Of a stretch of 15,783 nucleotides of DNA, positions 1 to 7,001 are shown piece by piece (the stretch's first letter is position 1; every line of letters starts with the position of its first letter). Under the pieces are notes generated by a model. That model was not told the origin of the DNA, searched no databases, and saw nothing but the letters and a program-made list of their open reading frames with translations. Source of the stretch: Propionibacterium sp. (lineage in GTDB: Bacteria > Actinomycetota > Actinomycetes > Propionibacteriales > Propionibacteriaceae); NCBI GenBank assembly GCA_012837465.1, contig DURG01000299.1, positions 1-15,783 of the forward strand. Direction: 5' to 3'. The translations under genes and the position numbers were made by a program.

Positions 1-2
1 AG

Positions 3-2162
3 GCCGAGGGGCAGCCGCAGGCCGAGCAGGCGGAAGCCGATGAGAAGCCCGCGTCACGCACCCGTCGCCGCCGCGCCACCCGCCCCACCGCCGCGCCCGA
101 GGCCCCCAAGGCCAGCACCGCAGCGGATCCGGACGAGGACCCCATCGGCGCCGCACTGCGCGCCGCCGAGGAACTGGCCGAGGCCCGCAAGGCCGTGCTC
201 AGCGACCCCTTCATCACCGCCGAGGCCCGTGAGGAGCAGCTGGCAGCCCTCGCCGTGTCCATCGCCGCGGATTCGGCGACGGCCCAGCAGGATGAGGACG
301 CCGCCGAGGATGAGGAGGAAGAGTCCAAGGACACCGATGCGGAATCCTCAAACGAGGATGAGTCGGACGACTCCGGGGATTCGGATGACTCGGATGACTC
401 CGACGATTCGGATGACTCGGACGATTCGGACGACGATGCCTCCGACGACGAGCGGCCCACCCGCCGCCGTCGCCGCCGCGGTGGCCGTCGTCGCCGCCGG
501 GGCAGTGGCCGTTCCGATGCCGATTCCGGCGATTCGGACGACGATTCCGACGACGAGGATTCCGACGACAACGGCGACAGCGAGGCCGATTCCGACAACG
601 GGGACGACGCGGATTCCGATGGCGCCACGGTGCGTCGCCGTCGCCGTCGTCGCCGCCGCGGTGGCGACTCGTCCGGCGACAGCAGCCACGACGACGAGGT
701 CACCGGCATCGAGGGCTCGACCCGCATGGAGGCCAAGCGCCAGCGCCGCAAGGAATCGCGCGCAGCCGGCCGCCGTCGCGCCCCCATCCTGAGCGAGGCC
801 GAGTTCCTGGCCCGTCGCGAGTCCGTGGACCGCAAGCTCGTGATCCGCCAGGCGGAGGACTACACGCAGCTCGCCGTCGTCGAGGACGACATCCTCGTGG
901 AGCACTACGTCGACAAGGCCTCGGCCGCGTCTCTCATCGGCAACATCTACCTCGGCAAGGTGCAAAACGTCCTGCCGAGCATGGAGGCCGCCTTCATCGA
1001 CATCGGCCGTGGCCGCAACGCCGTGCTCTACGCCGGCGAGGTGGACTGGGATTCGTTCCAGGTCAGTGGTGAGGGCCGCAAGGTCGAGAACGTCCTGAAG
1101 TCCGGCCAGACCGTCTTGGTGCAGGTCACCAAGGACCCGGTGGGGGCCAAGGGTGCGCGCCTGACCGGCCACATCTCGCTGCCCGGCCGCTACATCGTCT
1201 ACTCGCCGGGCGGCCACCTCTCCGGCATCTCCCGCAAGCTGCCCGACAACGAGCGTAACCGCCTGCGCGGGATCCTCAGCGGCCTGATCTCCGACAACGA
1301 GTCCGTCATCGTGCGCACCGCTGCCGAGGGCATCGCCGAGGAGGAGCTCGTCCGGGACGTGAACCGGCTCAAGGCCCAGTGGGAGGTCATCGAGAAGAAG
1401 TCCAAGCGTGGCGGCGCCCCGCAGGCCCTCTACTCCGAGCCTGACCTCACCCTCCGCATCGTCCGCGACCTCTTCACCGAGGACTTCGGCAAGCTCGTCG
1501 TCCAGGGCGACGGCGGCCAGGAGGACGCGTTCGACGAGATCTCCGCGTACGTGTCCCACGTGGCCCCGCACCTGGCTGAGCGCTTGGAGCGCTACGAGGT
1601 GGGCGAGGACGGCAAGGACGTGTTCGCCAAGTACAAGATCGACCAGCAGATCGCCAAGGCGCTCGACCGCAAGGTGTTCCTGCCCTCCGGTGGTTCGCTC
1701 GTGATCGACCGCACCGAGGCGATGACCGTCATCGACGTCAACACCGGCCGCTTCACCGGCGCCGGCGGCAACCTCGAGGCCACCGTCACCAGCAACAACC
1801 TGGAGGCGGCAGAGGAAGTCGTGCGCCAGCTGCGGCTGCGTGACATCGGTGGCATCATCGTGGTCGACTTCATCGACATGGTCCTGCCCAGCAACCGCGA
1901 CCTGCTCCTGCGCAGGCTCGTCGAGTGCCTGAGCCGTGACCGGACCCGCCACCAGGTCTCCGAGGTCACCAGCCTCGGCTTGGTGCAGTTGACCCGCAAG
2001 AAGATCGGCACGGGCCTCCAGGAGGCCTTCACCGAGCAGTGCGAGCACTGCAACGGCGCCGGCTACCACCGTTTCGAGGAGCCCGTGGATTCGCAGGCCC
2101 CCTCCGACGGCGGGGACCGCAAGGGCGGCAACGGCCGCAGGCGCGGTGGCCGCGGCCGCTGA
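3..2162 (+). CDS. rne: Ribonuclease E/G, 5'-truncated by the window edge
   Basis: This endoribonuclease starts mRNA decay and matures rRNA and tRNA in the cytoplasm. The frame is open from base 3 without a clear start, so the true start lies upstream; 719 residues are visible. The N-terminal third is low complexity: six tandem Ser-Asp-Asp units (381-434), then arginine-rich blocks near 457-500 and 631-663 separated by a second Asp/Ser tract. The S1 domain begins near nt 880 (GNIYLGKVQNVLPSMEAAF). The DNase I-like catalytic core carries DVNTGRF (nt 1734) and VVDFIDM (nt 1863), which hold the Mg-binding aspartates of the family. CEHCNGAG at nt 2040 is the Zn-link CxxC. The tail is Gly/Arg-rich. 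Family assignment is secure. Actinobacterial enzymes of this type are usually called RNase E; they keep the catalytic core centrally, between disordered arms. The usual downstream rplU-rpmA pair is absent and rpmB follows instead. Confidence 0.96.
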   Translation, partial: AEGQPQAEQAEADEKPASRTRRRRATRPTAAPEAPKASTAADPDEDPIGAALRAAEELAEARKAVLSDPFITAEAREEQLAALAVSIAADSATAQQDEDAAEDEEEESKDTDAESSNEDESDDSGDSDDSDDSDDSDDSDDSDDDASDDERPTRRRRRRGGRRRRRGSGRSDADSGDSDDDSDDEDSDDNGDSEADSDNGDDADSDGATVRRRRRRRRRGGDSSGDSSHDDEVTGIEGSTRMEAKRQRRKESRAAGRRRAPILSEAEFLARRESVDRKLVIRQAEDYTQLAVVEDDILVEHYVDKASAASLIGNIYLGKVQNVLPSMEAAFIDIGRGRNAVLYAGEVDWDSFQVSGEGRKVENVLKSGQTVLVQVTKDPVGAKGARLTGHISLPGRYIVYSPGGHLSGISRKLPDNERNRLRGILSGLISDNESVIVRTAAEGIAEEELVRDVNRLKAQWEVIEKKSKRGGAPQALYSEPDLTLRIVRDLFTEDFGKLVVQGDGGQEDAFDEISAYVSHVAPHLAERLERYEVGEDGKDVFAKYKIDQQIAKALDRKVFLPSGGSLVIDRTEAMTVIDVNTGRFTGAGGNLEATVTSNNLEAAEEVVRQLRLRDIGGIIVVDFIDMVLPSNRDLLLRRLVECLSRDRTRHQVSEVTSLGLVQLTRKKIGTGLQEAFTEQCEHCNGAGYHRFEEPVDSQAPSDGGDRKGGNGRRRGGRGR
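381..434 (+). repeat. Six tandem 9-nt units encoding (Ser-Asp-Asp)6 in rne
   Basis: Six consecutive 9-nt units of the form TCS-GAY-GAY encode Ser-Asp-Asp. Units at 381, 390 and 408 are identical (TCGGATGAC). The array is in frame in the N-terminal disordered arm of RNase E. Unit gain or loss would keep the reading frame, so copy number could vary between strains. Confidence 0.9.
468..665 (+). repeat. 18-nt direct repeat exactly 180 nt apart in rne arginine blocks
   Basis: The 18-mer CGTCGCCGCCGCGGTGGC occurs at 468-485 and again at 648-665. Each copy lies in an arginine-rich block that follows an Asp/Ser-rich tract. The exact 180-nt (60-codon) spacing suggests an old duplication of an acidic-plus-basic module. 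Alternatively, low-complexity codon use produced the match independently. Confidence 0.6.
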
Positions 2163-2174
2163 GCCAACCTCCGT

Positions 2175-2204
2175 TTGGCACATCCGTGCCGGACGGGTTA
2201 ACAT
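2175..2204 (+). promoter_or_regulatory. Candidate rpmB promoter (TTGGCA-18-TAACAT)
   Basis: A -35-like TTGGCA (2175-2180) is followed after 18 nt by a -10-like TAACAT (2199-2204), which fits the actinobacterial TAnnnT pattern. The predicted start is about 2211. This would uncouple rpmB from rne. The call rests on sequence only. Confidence 0.55.
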
Positions 2205-2210
2205 TGTGCG

Positions 2211-2230
2211 GTTGCCTTTTTGGAGGCAAC
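2211..2230 (+). promoter_or_regulatory. Leader hairpin at the predicted 5' end of rpmB mRNA
   Basis: GTTGCCT (2211-2217) pairs perfectly with AGGCAAC (2224-2230) across a 6-nt loop. No U-run follows, so it is not a terminator. It starts at the position predicted as +1 and ends 15 nt before the AAGGAG Shine-Dalgarno. It could stabilise the transcript or serve in autoregulation by a ribosomal protein; neither is shown. Confidence 0.5.
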
Positions 2231-2257
2231 CCCTCACGAACCAACAAGGAGATTCCA

Positions 2258-2443
2258 GTGGCTGCCAAGTGTGAAGTTTGCGCCAAGGGACCCGGCTTCG
2301 GTCACAACAAGCCCTGGTCGAAGAAGAAGACCAACCGTCGCTGGAACCCCAACATTCAGCGTGTCCGCGCCACCGTCAACGGTACCGCGATGCGCGTCAA
2401 CGTCTGCACCTCCTGCCTGAAGGCTGGCAAGGTCTCGCGTTGA
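2258..2443 (+). CDS. rpmB: 50S ribosomal protein L28
   Basis: This is a 61-residue large-subunit protein that binds 23S rRNA. The central TNRRWNPNIQRVRA segment is diagnostic. CEVC near the N-terminus and CTSC near the C-terminus make it the zinc-binding (C+) form of L28; some bacteria hold C- paralogues that zinc starvation (Zur) controls. The GTG start at 2258 is chosen because AAGGAG (2246-2251) lies 6 nt upstream and the length matches the family; upstream in-frame sequence overlaps rne and is not L28-like. The gene has its own candidate promoter and leader hairpin and ends at a strong terminator, so it is probably a one-gene unit. Confidence 0.97.
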   Translation: MAAKCEVCAKGPGFGHNKPWSKKKTNRRWNPNIQRVRATVNGTAMRVNVCTSCLKAGKVSR

Positions 2444-2458
2444 TCTGAGACGAACAGG

Positions 2459-2493
2459 AAACCGGCGGTCCGCTCAGGCGGGCCGCCGGTTTT
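2459..2493. terminator. Bidirectional intrinsic terminator between rpmB and the MFS gene
   Basis: A 15-bp stem pairs 2459-2473 with 2478-2492, with one T-G wobble, around the tetraloop TCAG (2474-2477). TTTT ends the plus-strand arm and the minus strand reads into its own short T run. It lies 15 nt after the rpmB stop. The stop codon of the convergent MFS gene (complement of 2474-2476) sits in the loop. Confidence 0.9.
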
Positions 2494-3682
2494 GTCGTCC
2501 GGGGAGACCGATGAGGCGAGCGAACACGCTCATCCACAGCGCGCCCCCGCCTGCGATCCCGCCGACCGCGAGCATCGCCGTCGGCAGTGACGCGGCCACC
2601 AGCAGCGCGGAGATCATCAGCGGCCCGCCCAGGATGCCCACCTGGCTGAACAGGGCCCAGATGCTCAGGAACTTCGCCCGGCCGCGCGCGGGGGAGAGAT
2701 CTGCACCGATGGTCATGTTGATGCCGGCGCCCAGGCCGTTGCCGATGCTCATCACCACCACGGCGACGATGAAGCCCACGGAGTCCGGCCACAGCGGCGC
2801 CAGCACGAACCCCGAGCCGTAGACCAAGAGGCAGGCCACCAGGGTGAACGCGCGGCCCATCACGTCCTTGAGGTAGCCGCCCGGCACCATCAGGAGCATT
2901 TCGATCGCGGCGCCCATCGCCACGATGAAGGAGATCTGTGCCTCGTTCCAGCCCAAGCGCACGCCCCACAACGCGATGAGGACGGGGAACGCCGCCCGGG
3001 CCACGGCCAGCGTCGAGATCGCGATCCCCGCGAGGGTGACCGCGCTCCACCGCACGCCCTGCGCCAGCTCCTCATCGGTGCGGGAGGTCTTGTTGCGGAG
3101 CGTCTGCGCGTCGAAGGTGTGGTTCAGGCGCCTGACGAACAGCAGCCCGGTGGCGATGACGGCGGTCACGATGCCGAACACGTAGACCGACCACAGCGGC
3201 AGCCACAACAGCAGCAGCGCCCCGCAGAGCGGGCCGACGAGGTTGCCGGCGCGCTGGGTGCCGCCCAACGCCGTCATGGCCTGGCCTCGTTGCTGACCGG
3301 GGACCGTTTCGGCCACCACGGCCTGGCGGGCGAGCCCCCACGCCACCATGGGCGCGACGCGCGCCATGTAGGCGGCGAGGAACAGGCCCAGCGACCACGC
3401 GGTGGGGTAGGCCAACGCGAACACGTTGAGCCCGAGCAGCAGCGCCGAGGACGTCGTGGCGAGCGCCATGGCGCGCTTGTCGCCCACCCGGTCAATGAAC
3501 GCGCCCACCGGGACGGTCACCACCAGTGCGACGGCCCCGATGGCGGCCATGCTGGCGCTGGCGAACGCCTCCGACGCGCCCAACTGCAGCATGGCCAGCA
3601 CCGTGATGGGCAGCATGGCGCCGCCGCCGACGGCGAACAGGAACGACGGCACGAGCACGGGCCAGAGGATGAGGCGATACAT
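2474..3682 (-). CDS. MFS transporter, probable efflux-type permease
   Basis: This 402-residue, very hydrophobic protein has about 12 predicted membrane segments, as expected of the major facilitator superfamily. GAFIDRVGDKR (residues 60-70) matches the MFS motif A loop between TM2 and TM3. A degenerate second copy, GGYLKDVMGR, occurs at the equivalent place in the C-terminal half. A charged central loop (near NKTSRTDEEL) joins the two six-helix halves. The substrate cannot be told from sequence; drug or metabolite export is only a family-level guess. The start MYRL at 3682 has AGGA about 10 nt upstream. The gene is divergent from recG across 46 bp and convergent with rpmB. It stands alone on the opposite strand among housekeeping genes, which suggests insertion at this locus. 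Confidence 0.88.
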   Translation of the reverse strand: MYRLILWPVLVPSFLFAVGGGAMLPITVLAMLQLGASEAFASASMAAIGAVALVVTVPVGAFIDRVGDKRAMALATTSSALLLGLNVFALAYPTAWSLGLFLAAYMARVAPMVAWGLARQAVVAETVPGQQRGQAMTALGGTQRAGNLVGPLCGALLLLWLPLWSVYVFGIVTAVIATGLLFVRRLNHTFDAQTLRNKTSRTDEELAQGVRWSAVTLAGIAISTLAVARAAFPVLIALWGVRLGWNEAQISFIVAMGAAIEMLLMVPGGYLKDVMGRAFTLVACLLVYGSGFVLAPLWPDSVGFIVAVVVMSIGNGLGAGINMTIGADLSPARGRAKFLSIWALFSQVGILGGPLMISALLVAASLPTAMLAVGGIAGGGALWMSVFARLIGLPGRQNRRPA

Positions 3683-3691
3683 AACGAAGCG

Positions 3692-3697
3692 ATCCTA
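3692..3697 (-). promoter_or_regulatory. Candidate -10 box of the MFS gene
   Basis: On the minus strand TAGGAT precedes the ATG by 9 nt, so the transcript would have little or no leader. No good -35 is seen. The AGGA inside the same hexamer could instead be a Shine-Dalgarno, so the assignment is tentative. Confidence 0.35.
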
Positions 3698-3715
3698 GGT
3701 GTCCGGAGCGGTCGG

Positions 3716-3721
3716 TAGGGT
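3716..3721 (+). promoter_or_regulatory. Candidate -10 box for near-leaderless recG mRNA
   Basis: TAGGGT lies 7 nt before the ATG at 3729, the geometry of actinobacterial leaderless promoters (TAnnnT followed by +1 after 6-7 nt). No clear -35 is visible. It argues for the 3729 start over the GTG at 3699, which would lie upstream of the promoter. Confidence 0.45.
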
Positions 3722-3728
3722 GGCCGAC

Positions 3729-5942
3729 ATGTGGCGAACCACCATCTACCGTGAACTGCACCGGCGCCTGTCCGATGTCGTGGGTGGGCCCACGGCCAAG
3801 GAGTTCGCCAAGCTGGGCATCCACACGGTCGACGACCTGCTACGCCACGTGCCGCGCCGCTACCTCGCCGGGGCCGAGATGTCGGATTTCTCGGGCCTTC
3901 GCGTCGGGGAGGATGCAGCCCTCGTGGCCAAGGTGTTGGGCGCCGAGACCCACCAATCCAACAACGGGCAGTTCCGCGTCAACGCCACCATCACCGACGG
4001 CAACACCAAGGTGGACGTGACGTTCTTCGCCCCGCGCGTCAAGGACGGGCCCACCCGCAAGCGCGCCATGGGCCTGGCCAGTTGGTGGCAGAAGGAACTC
4101 CTCTCAGGCGACAGGCGCGGCATCTTCATCGGCAAGGTCGGCATGTTCCAGGACAGGCTGCAGCTCACCCATCCAGAGTTTGTGATGCTCGACGGCGCGT
4201 CGATCCGCAACCCGAAGACTGAGAAGCAGGCCAACCGTGCGGCGATGAGCCGCGCCGTCCAGCGCGCCAGTCTCGTCGGGCTCTACCCGGCGCACGCGAA
4301 GCTGCCCACCTGGGTGATCGCCGAGAGCATCCAGATGGCGCTGCCCGCCATCGGCGGCGACACCCTGCCGCCCTGGGTGGTGGAGGAGGCGGGCGTCCTG
4401 CCGTTCCAGGAGGCCCTCACCGCCGTCCACGAACCCACGGACCGTGAGCAGGCCGAGGTGGGCAAGGCCCGCCTGAAGTTCGACGAGGCCTTCGGCATCC
4501 AACTCGCCATGGCCCACCGTCGCTCCCAATATGCAGAGGAGCCCGCCACGCCGCGGCCCAGGCGCTTCGGCGGGCTGCTCGATGCCTTCGACCAGCGGCT
4601 GCCGTTCACCCTCACCCGCGGACAGACCGAGATCGGTGAGCTGATCTTCGACGAGCTGGCCCGCGCCACCCCCATGAACCGCCTGCTGCAGGGCGAGGTG
4701 GGCTCCGGCAAGACCCTCGTCGCGCTGCGAGCCATGCTCGCGGCCGCCGACGCCGGGGGTCAGGCCGTGCTCCTCGCGCCCACCGAGGTACTGGCCAAGC
4801 AGCACTACCAGACCATCACCCGCTTCATGGGGGACCTGGGGGAGGGCCGGGCCCTGGGCGCGCACCCGGACGCCACCGGGGTCGTCCTGCTCACCGGATC
4901 CCGTTCGACGGCCAGCAAGCGCGAGGCGCTCAACGCCATCGTGACGGGGGAGGCAGGCATCGTGATCGGCACCCACGCACTGCTGTCGGATCCCGTGGAG
5001 TTCTTCGACCTGGGCCTCGTCGTCATCGACGAGCAGCAGCGCTTCGGCGTCGAGCAGCGCGCGGCGCTCTCGGCCAAGGCGGAGAACAAGCCCCACACGC
5101 TCGTGATGACGGCCACCCCCATCCCGCGCTCCATCGCCATGACGGTCTTCGGTGACCTCGAGACCAGCGAGCTGCGCGAGCGCCCAGCCGGGCGCGCGGA
5201 GGTCCAGACGGTCTTCGTCGACACACACCGCAACCCCACCTGGGTGACGCGGGCGTGGGTGCGCATCCGCGAGGAGGTGGCCGCCGGGCGCCAGGCCTTC
5301 GTCGTCTGCCCCGCGATCACCGCCAAGGAGGAGGAGGGCCTCACCGCCGTCGAGGAGCTCGCGCCGCTGTTGGCCGAGGGGCCGCTCGAAGGCCTCCGCG
5401 TCGGGGTCGTCCACGGCAAGCAGGCCGTACCGGACCGCGACGAGGCCATGGCGGCCTTCGCCTCCGGCGAGACGGACGTGCTGGTGTCCACCACCGTGAT
5501 CGAGGTGGGCGTGGACGTGCCCAACGCCACCGTCATGGTGATCATGGACGCGGACCGGTTCGGCCTGTCCCAGCTGCACCAGCTGCGCGGCCGGATCGGC
5601 CGTGGCGGGCACGAGGGCCTCTGCCTCCTCCTGGCCGGTGTGGGCGACAACGTGGACGCCCACACCCGCTTGACGGCGCTGGCAGGTACGACCGACGGCT
5701 TCGAGCTCGCCGAGCTCGACCTGCAACTCCGCAGGGAGGGCGACGTGCTGGGCGCCGCCCAGTCCGGCGCAGGCTCGCTGAAGCTCCTGCGTGCGCTCGA
5801 CGACGCGGACGTGATACAGCGGGCCAAGGGGTTGGCCGAACGGGTGCTTGCGGATCCGCGGGCCGAGACGGATCCCCTGTTGGCGGACCTGATGGCCAAG
5901 GCCGAAGAGGTTGCCACAGCCGAATGGATGGAGAAGACGTGA
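3729..5942 (+). CDS. recG: ATP-dependent DNA helicase RecG
   Basis: RecG is a double-strand DNA translocase that remodels stalled replication forks and branch-migrates Holliday junctions. From ATG 3729 it has 737 residues, normal for the family. An N-terminal wedge/OB-fold region is followed by SF2 helicase motifs: GSGKT Walker A (residues 325-329), DEQQRFGVEQR motif II (434), TATPIPR motif III (461) and QLRGRIGRG motif VI (618). The C-terminal translocation motif reads EGDVLGAAQSG (670). Motif II has DEQQ where the RecG sequences I know best have DEQH. A GTG at 3699 would add 10 residues, but 3729 is preferred because TAGGGT lies 7 nt upstream. The stop overlaps the rsmD start (GTGA), so the two are probably co-translated. 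Confidence 0.96.
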   Translation: MWRTTIYRELHRRLSDVVGGPTAKEFAKLGIHTVDDLLRHVPRRYLAGAEMSDFSGLRVGEDAALVAKVLGAETHQSNNGQFRVNATITDGNTKVDVTFFAPRVKDGPTRKRAMGLASWWQKELLSGDRRGIFIGKVGMFQDRLQLTHPEFVMLDGASIRNPKTEKQANRAAMSRAVQRASLVGLYPAHAKLPTWVIAESIQMALPAIGGDTLPPWVVEEAGVLPFQEALTAVHEPTDREQAEVGKARLKFDEAFGIQLAMAHRRSQYAEEPATPRPRRFGGLLDAFDQRLPFTLTRGQTEIGELIFDELARATPMNRLLQGEVGSGKTLVALRAMLAAADAGGQAVLLAPTEVLAKQHYQTITRFMGDLGEGRALGAHPDATGVVLLTGSRSTASKREALNAIVTGEAGIVIGTHALLSDPVEFFDLGLVVIDEQQRFGVEQRAALSAKAENKPHTLVMTATPIPRSIAMTVFGDLETSELRERPAGRAEVQTVFVDTHRNPTWVTRAWVRIREEVAAGRQAFVVCPAITAKEEEGLTAVEELAPLLAEGPLEGLRVGVVHGKQAVPDRDEAMAAFASGETDVLVSTTVIEVGVDVPNATVMVIMDADRFGLSQLHQLRGRIGRGGHEGLCLLLAGVGDNVDAHTRLTALAGTTDGFELAELDLQLRREGDVLGAAQSGAGSLKLLRALDDADVIQRAKGLAERVLADPRAETDPLLADLMAKAEEVATAEWMEKT

Positions 5943-6514
5943 GCCGCATCATCGCAGGCACCGCCAAGGGCCGCCGCCTCGAAACGCCCAAGGGCGACCA
6001 CACCCGCCCCACCACCGACCGCACGCGCGAGGCGCTGTTCTCGGCGCTCGTGAACTGGTTCGACACCGTGGACGAGGACGCCGCCGAGCACTTCCGCGGC
6101 TACTCGGTTCTGGACCTCTTCGCCGGCTCCGGCGCCGTCGGCCTCGAGGCCGCCAACCGCGGGGCGCACCCCGTCGTGCTCGTGGAGTCGGACCGGGCCA
6201 CCGCGTCGCTGATCCAGGCCAACGCGCGGCACATCGGCGTGCAGGCCGAGGTCCGCGCAGGCAAGGCCCAGGGCTACGTCGACGAGACCGCGCAGACGTT
6301 CGATCTGGTCTTCATGGACCCGCCGTACGGGGTGACCACCGACGAGATCGAGCGGCTGCTGGCCAGCGTCGCCGACGGTGTGCTCGCCCCGAGGGGCCTG
6401 GTCGTGATCGAGCGTTCGAAACGCGACCGGGCACCCGAGTGGCCGGCGCGGTTCACCGACACGTGGGAGAAGAAGTACGGCGAGACGGTGCTCTACTACG
6501 GCTCGGTTGAGTAG
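5939..6514 (+). CDS. rsmD: 16S rRNA (guanine966-N2)-methyltransferase RsmD
   Basis: RsmD uses S-adenosylmethionine to methylate N2 of G966 in 16S rRNA during 30S assembly. The protein has 191 residues. RIIAGTAKGRRLETP at the N-terminus and the PTTDRTREALFSAL segment are typical of the family. LDLFAGSGAVGLEA (about 58-71) is the SAM-binding motif I and DPPYG (127-131) is the catalytic amino-methylase motif. GTG 5939 is preferred because GGAG (5930-5933) lies 5 nt upstream and it overlaps the recG stop by 4 nt. An in-frame ATG at 5924 would add five residues and cannot be excluded. It lies between recG and coaD, as in many actinobacteria. Confidence 0.95.
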   Translation: MSRIIAGTAKGRRLETPKGDHTRPTTDRTREALFSALVNWFDTVDEDAAEHFRGYSVLDLFAGSGAVGLEAANRGAHPVVLVESDRATASLIQANARHIGVQAEVRAGKAQGYVDETAQTFDLVFMDPPYGVTTDEIERLLASVADGVLAPRGLVVIERSKRDRAPEWPARFTDTWEKKYGETVLYYGSVE

Positions 6515-6517
6515 GCT
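6512..6517 (+). promoter_or_regulatory. Candidate -10 box for near-leaderless coaD mRNA
   Basis: TAGGCT lies exactly 7 nt before the coaD ATG, the same spacing as at recG. Its first three bases are the rsmD TAG stop. GGCTCGG occurs at 6500-6506 and again at 6514-6520, flanking this site with a 14-nt period. No convincing -35 or coaD Shine-Dalgarno is present. Confidence 0.4.
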
Positions 6518-6524
6518 CGGCCGA

Positions 6525-7001
6525 ATGAAGGTTCTGTGCCCCGGCTCGTTCGACCCGATCACCGTCGGGCATCTCGACATCATCCGGCGCGCGCACGCGC
6601 TCTTCGGTGAGGTGGTCGTCGGGATCGGCAACAACTCCCTGAAGAAGTACCTCTTCACGTTCGACGAACGCGTCGCACTGGTCGAGGGCGCCACCGAGGG
6701 GCTCGACGGCGTGACCGTGGAGGCGATGGATGGCCTCCTCGTCGACTTCTGCCAGGAGCGGGGGATCGGCGCAGTCGTCAAGGGCATCCGCTTCGGGGCC
6801 GACTTCGACTTCGAACTCCAGCAGGCCCACATGAACCACGACATGGGCGCACTAGACACCATCCTGCTGCCCGCTGCGCGCGACCACGTCACGCTCTCGT
6901 CGACGATCATCCGCCAGGTGCACGCCCTGGGCGGCGACGTCTCGGCCTACGTGCCCGCCAACGTGCAGCGAGCACTGGCCGAGAAGCGCAACGCTGGTTG
7001 A
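6525..7001 (+). CDS. coaD: Phosphopantetheine adenylyltransferase
   Basis: CoaD transfers AMP from ATP to 4'-phosphopantetheine to form dephospho-CoA, the penultimate step of coenzyme A synthesis. The protein has 158 residues, usual for the family. The nucleotidyltransferase motif TVGH (13-16) follows GSFDP, and LSSTIIR (124-130) is the second ATP-binding motif. ATG 6525 is preferred over an upstream TTG (6507) because the family begins MKxxxPGSFDP. Only 10 nt separate it from rsmD, and no Shine-Dalgarno is clear, so coupling or leaderless translation is likely. The last codons, including the TGA stop (6999-7001), lie in a sequence whose ends recur inside smc, suggesting that the native C-terminus was replaced or trimmed. 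Confidence 0.96.
   Translation: MKVLCPGSFDPITVGHLDIIRRAHALFGEVVVGIGNNSLKKYLFTFDERVALVEGATEGLDGVTVEAMDGLLVDFCQERGIGAVVKGIRFGADFDFELQQAHMNHDMGALDTILLPAARDHVTLSSTIIRQVHALGGDVSAYVPANVQRALAEKRNAG

Noticed and set aside
348..2237. Long open frame on the minus strand opposite rne (629 residues)
   Set aside because: It is antisense to RNase E, has Val/Ala/Gly/Asp-rich composition typical of GC-rich shadow frames and shows no known domain.
3699..3728. GTG at 3699 as the recG start
   Set aside because: It lies before the candidate -10 box, has no Shine-Dalgarno and adds residues unlike RecG; ATG 3729 fits better.
4104..6910. Long minus-strand open frames (540 and 701 residues) opposite recG, rsmD and coaD
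   Set aside because: The plus strand holds three genes with full catalytic motifs. The minus frames are low-complexity shadows produced by high GC at third positions.
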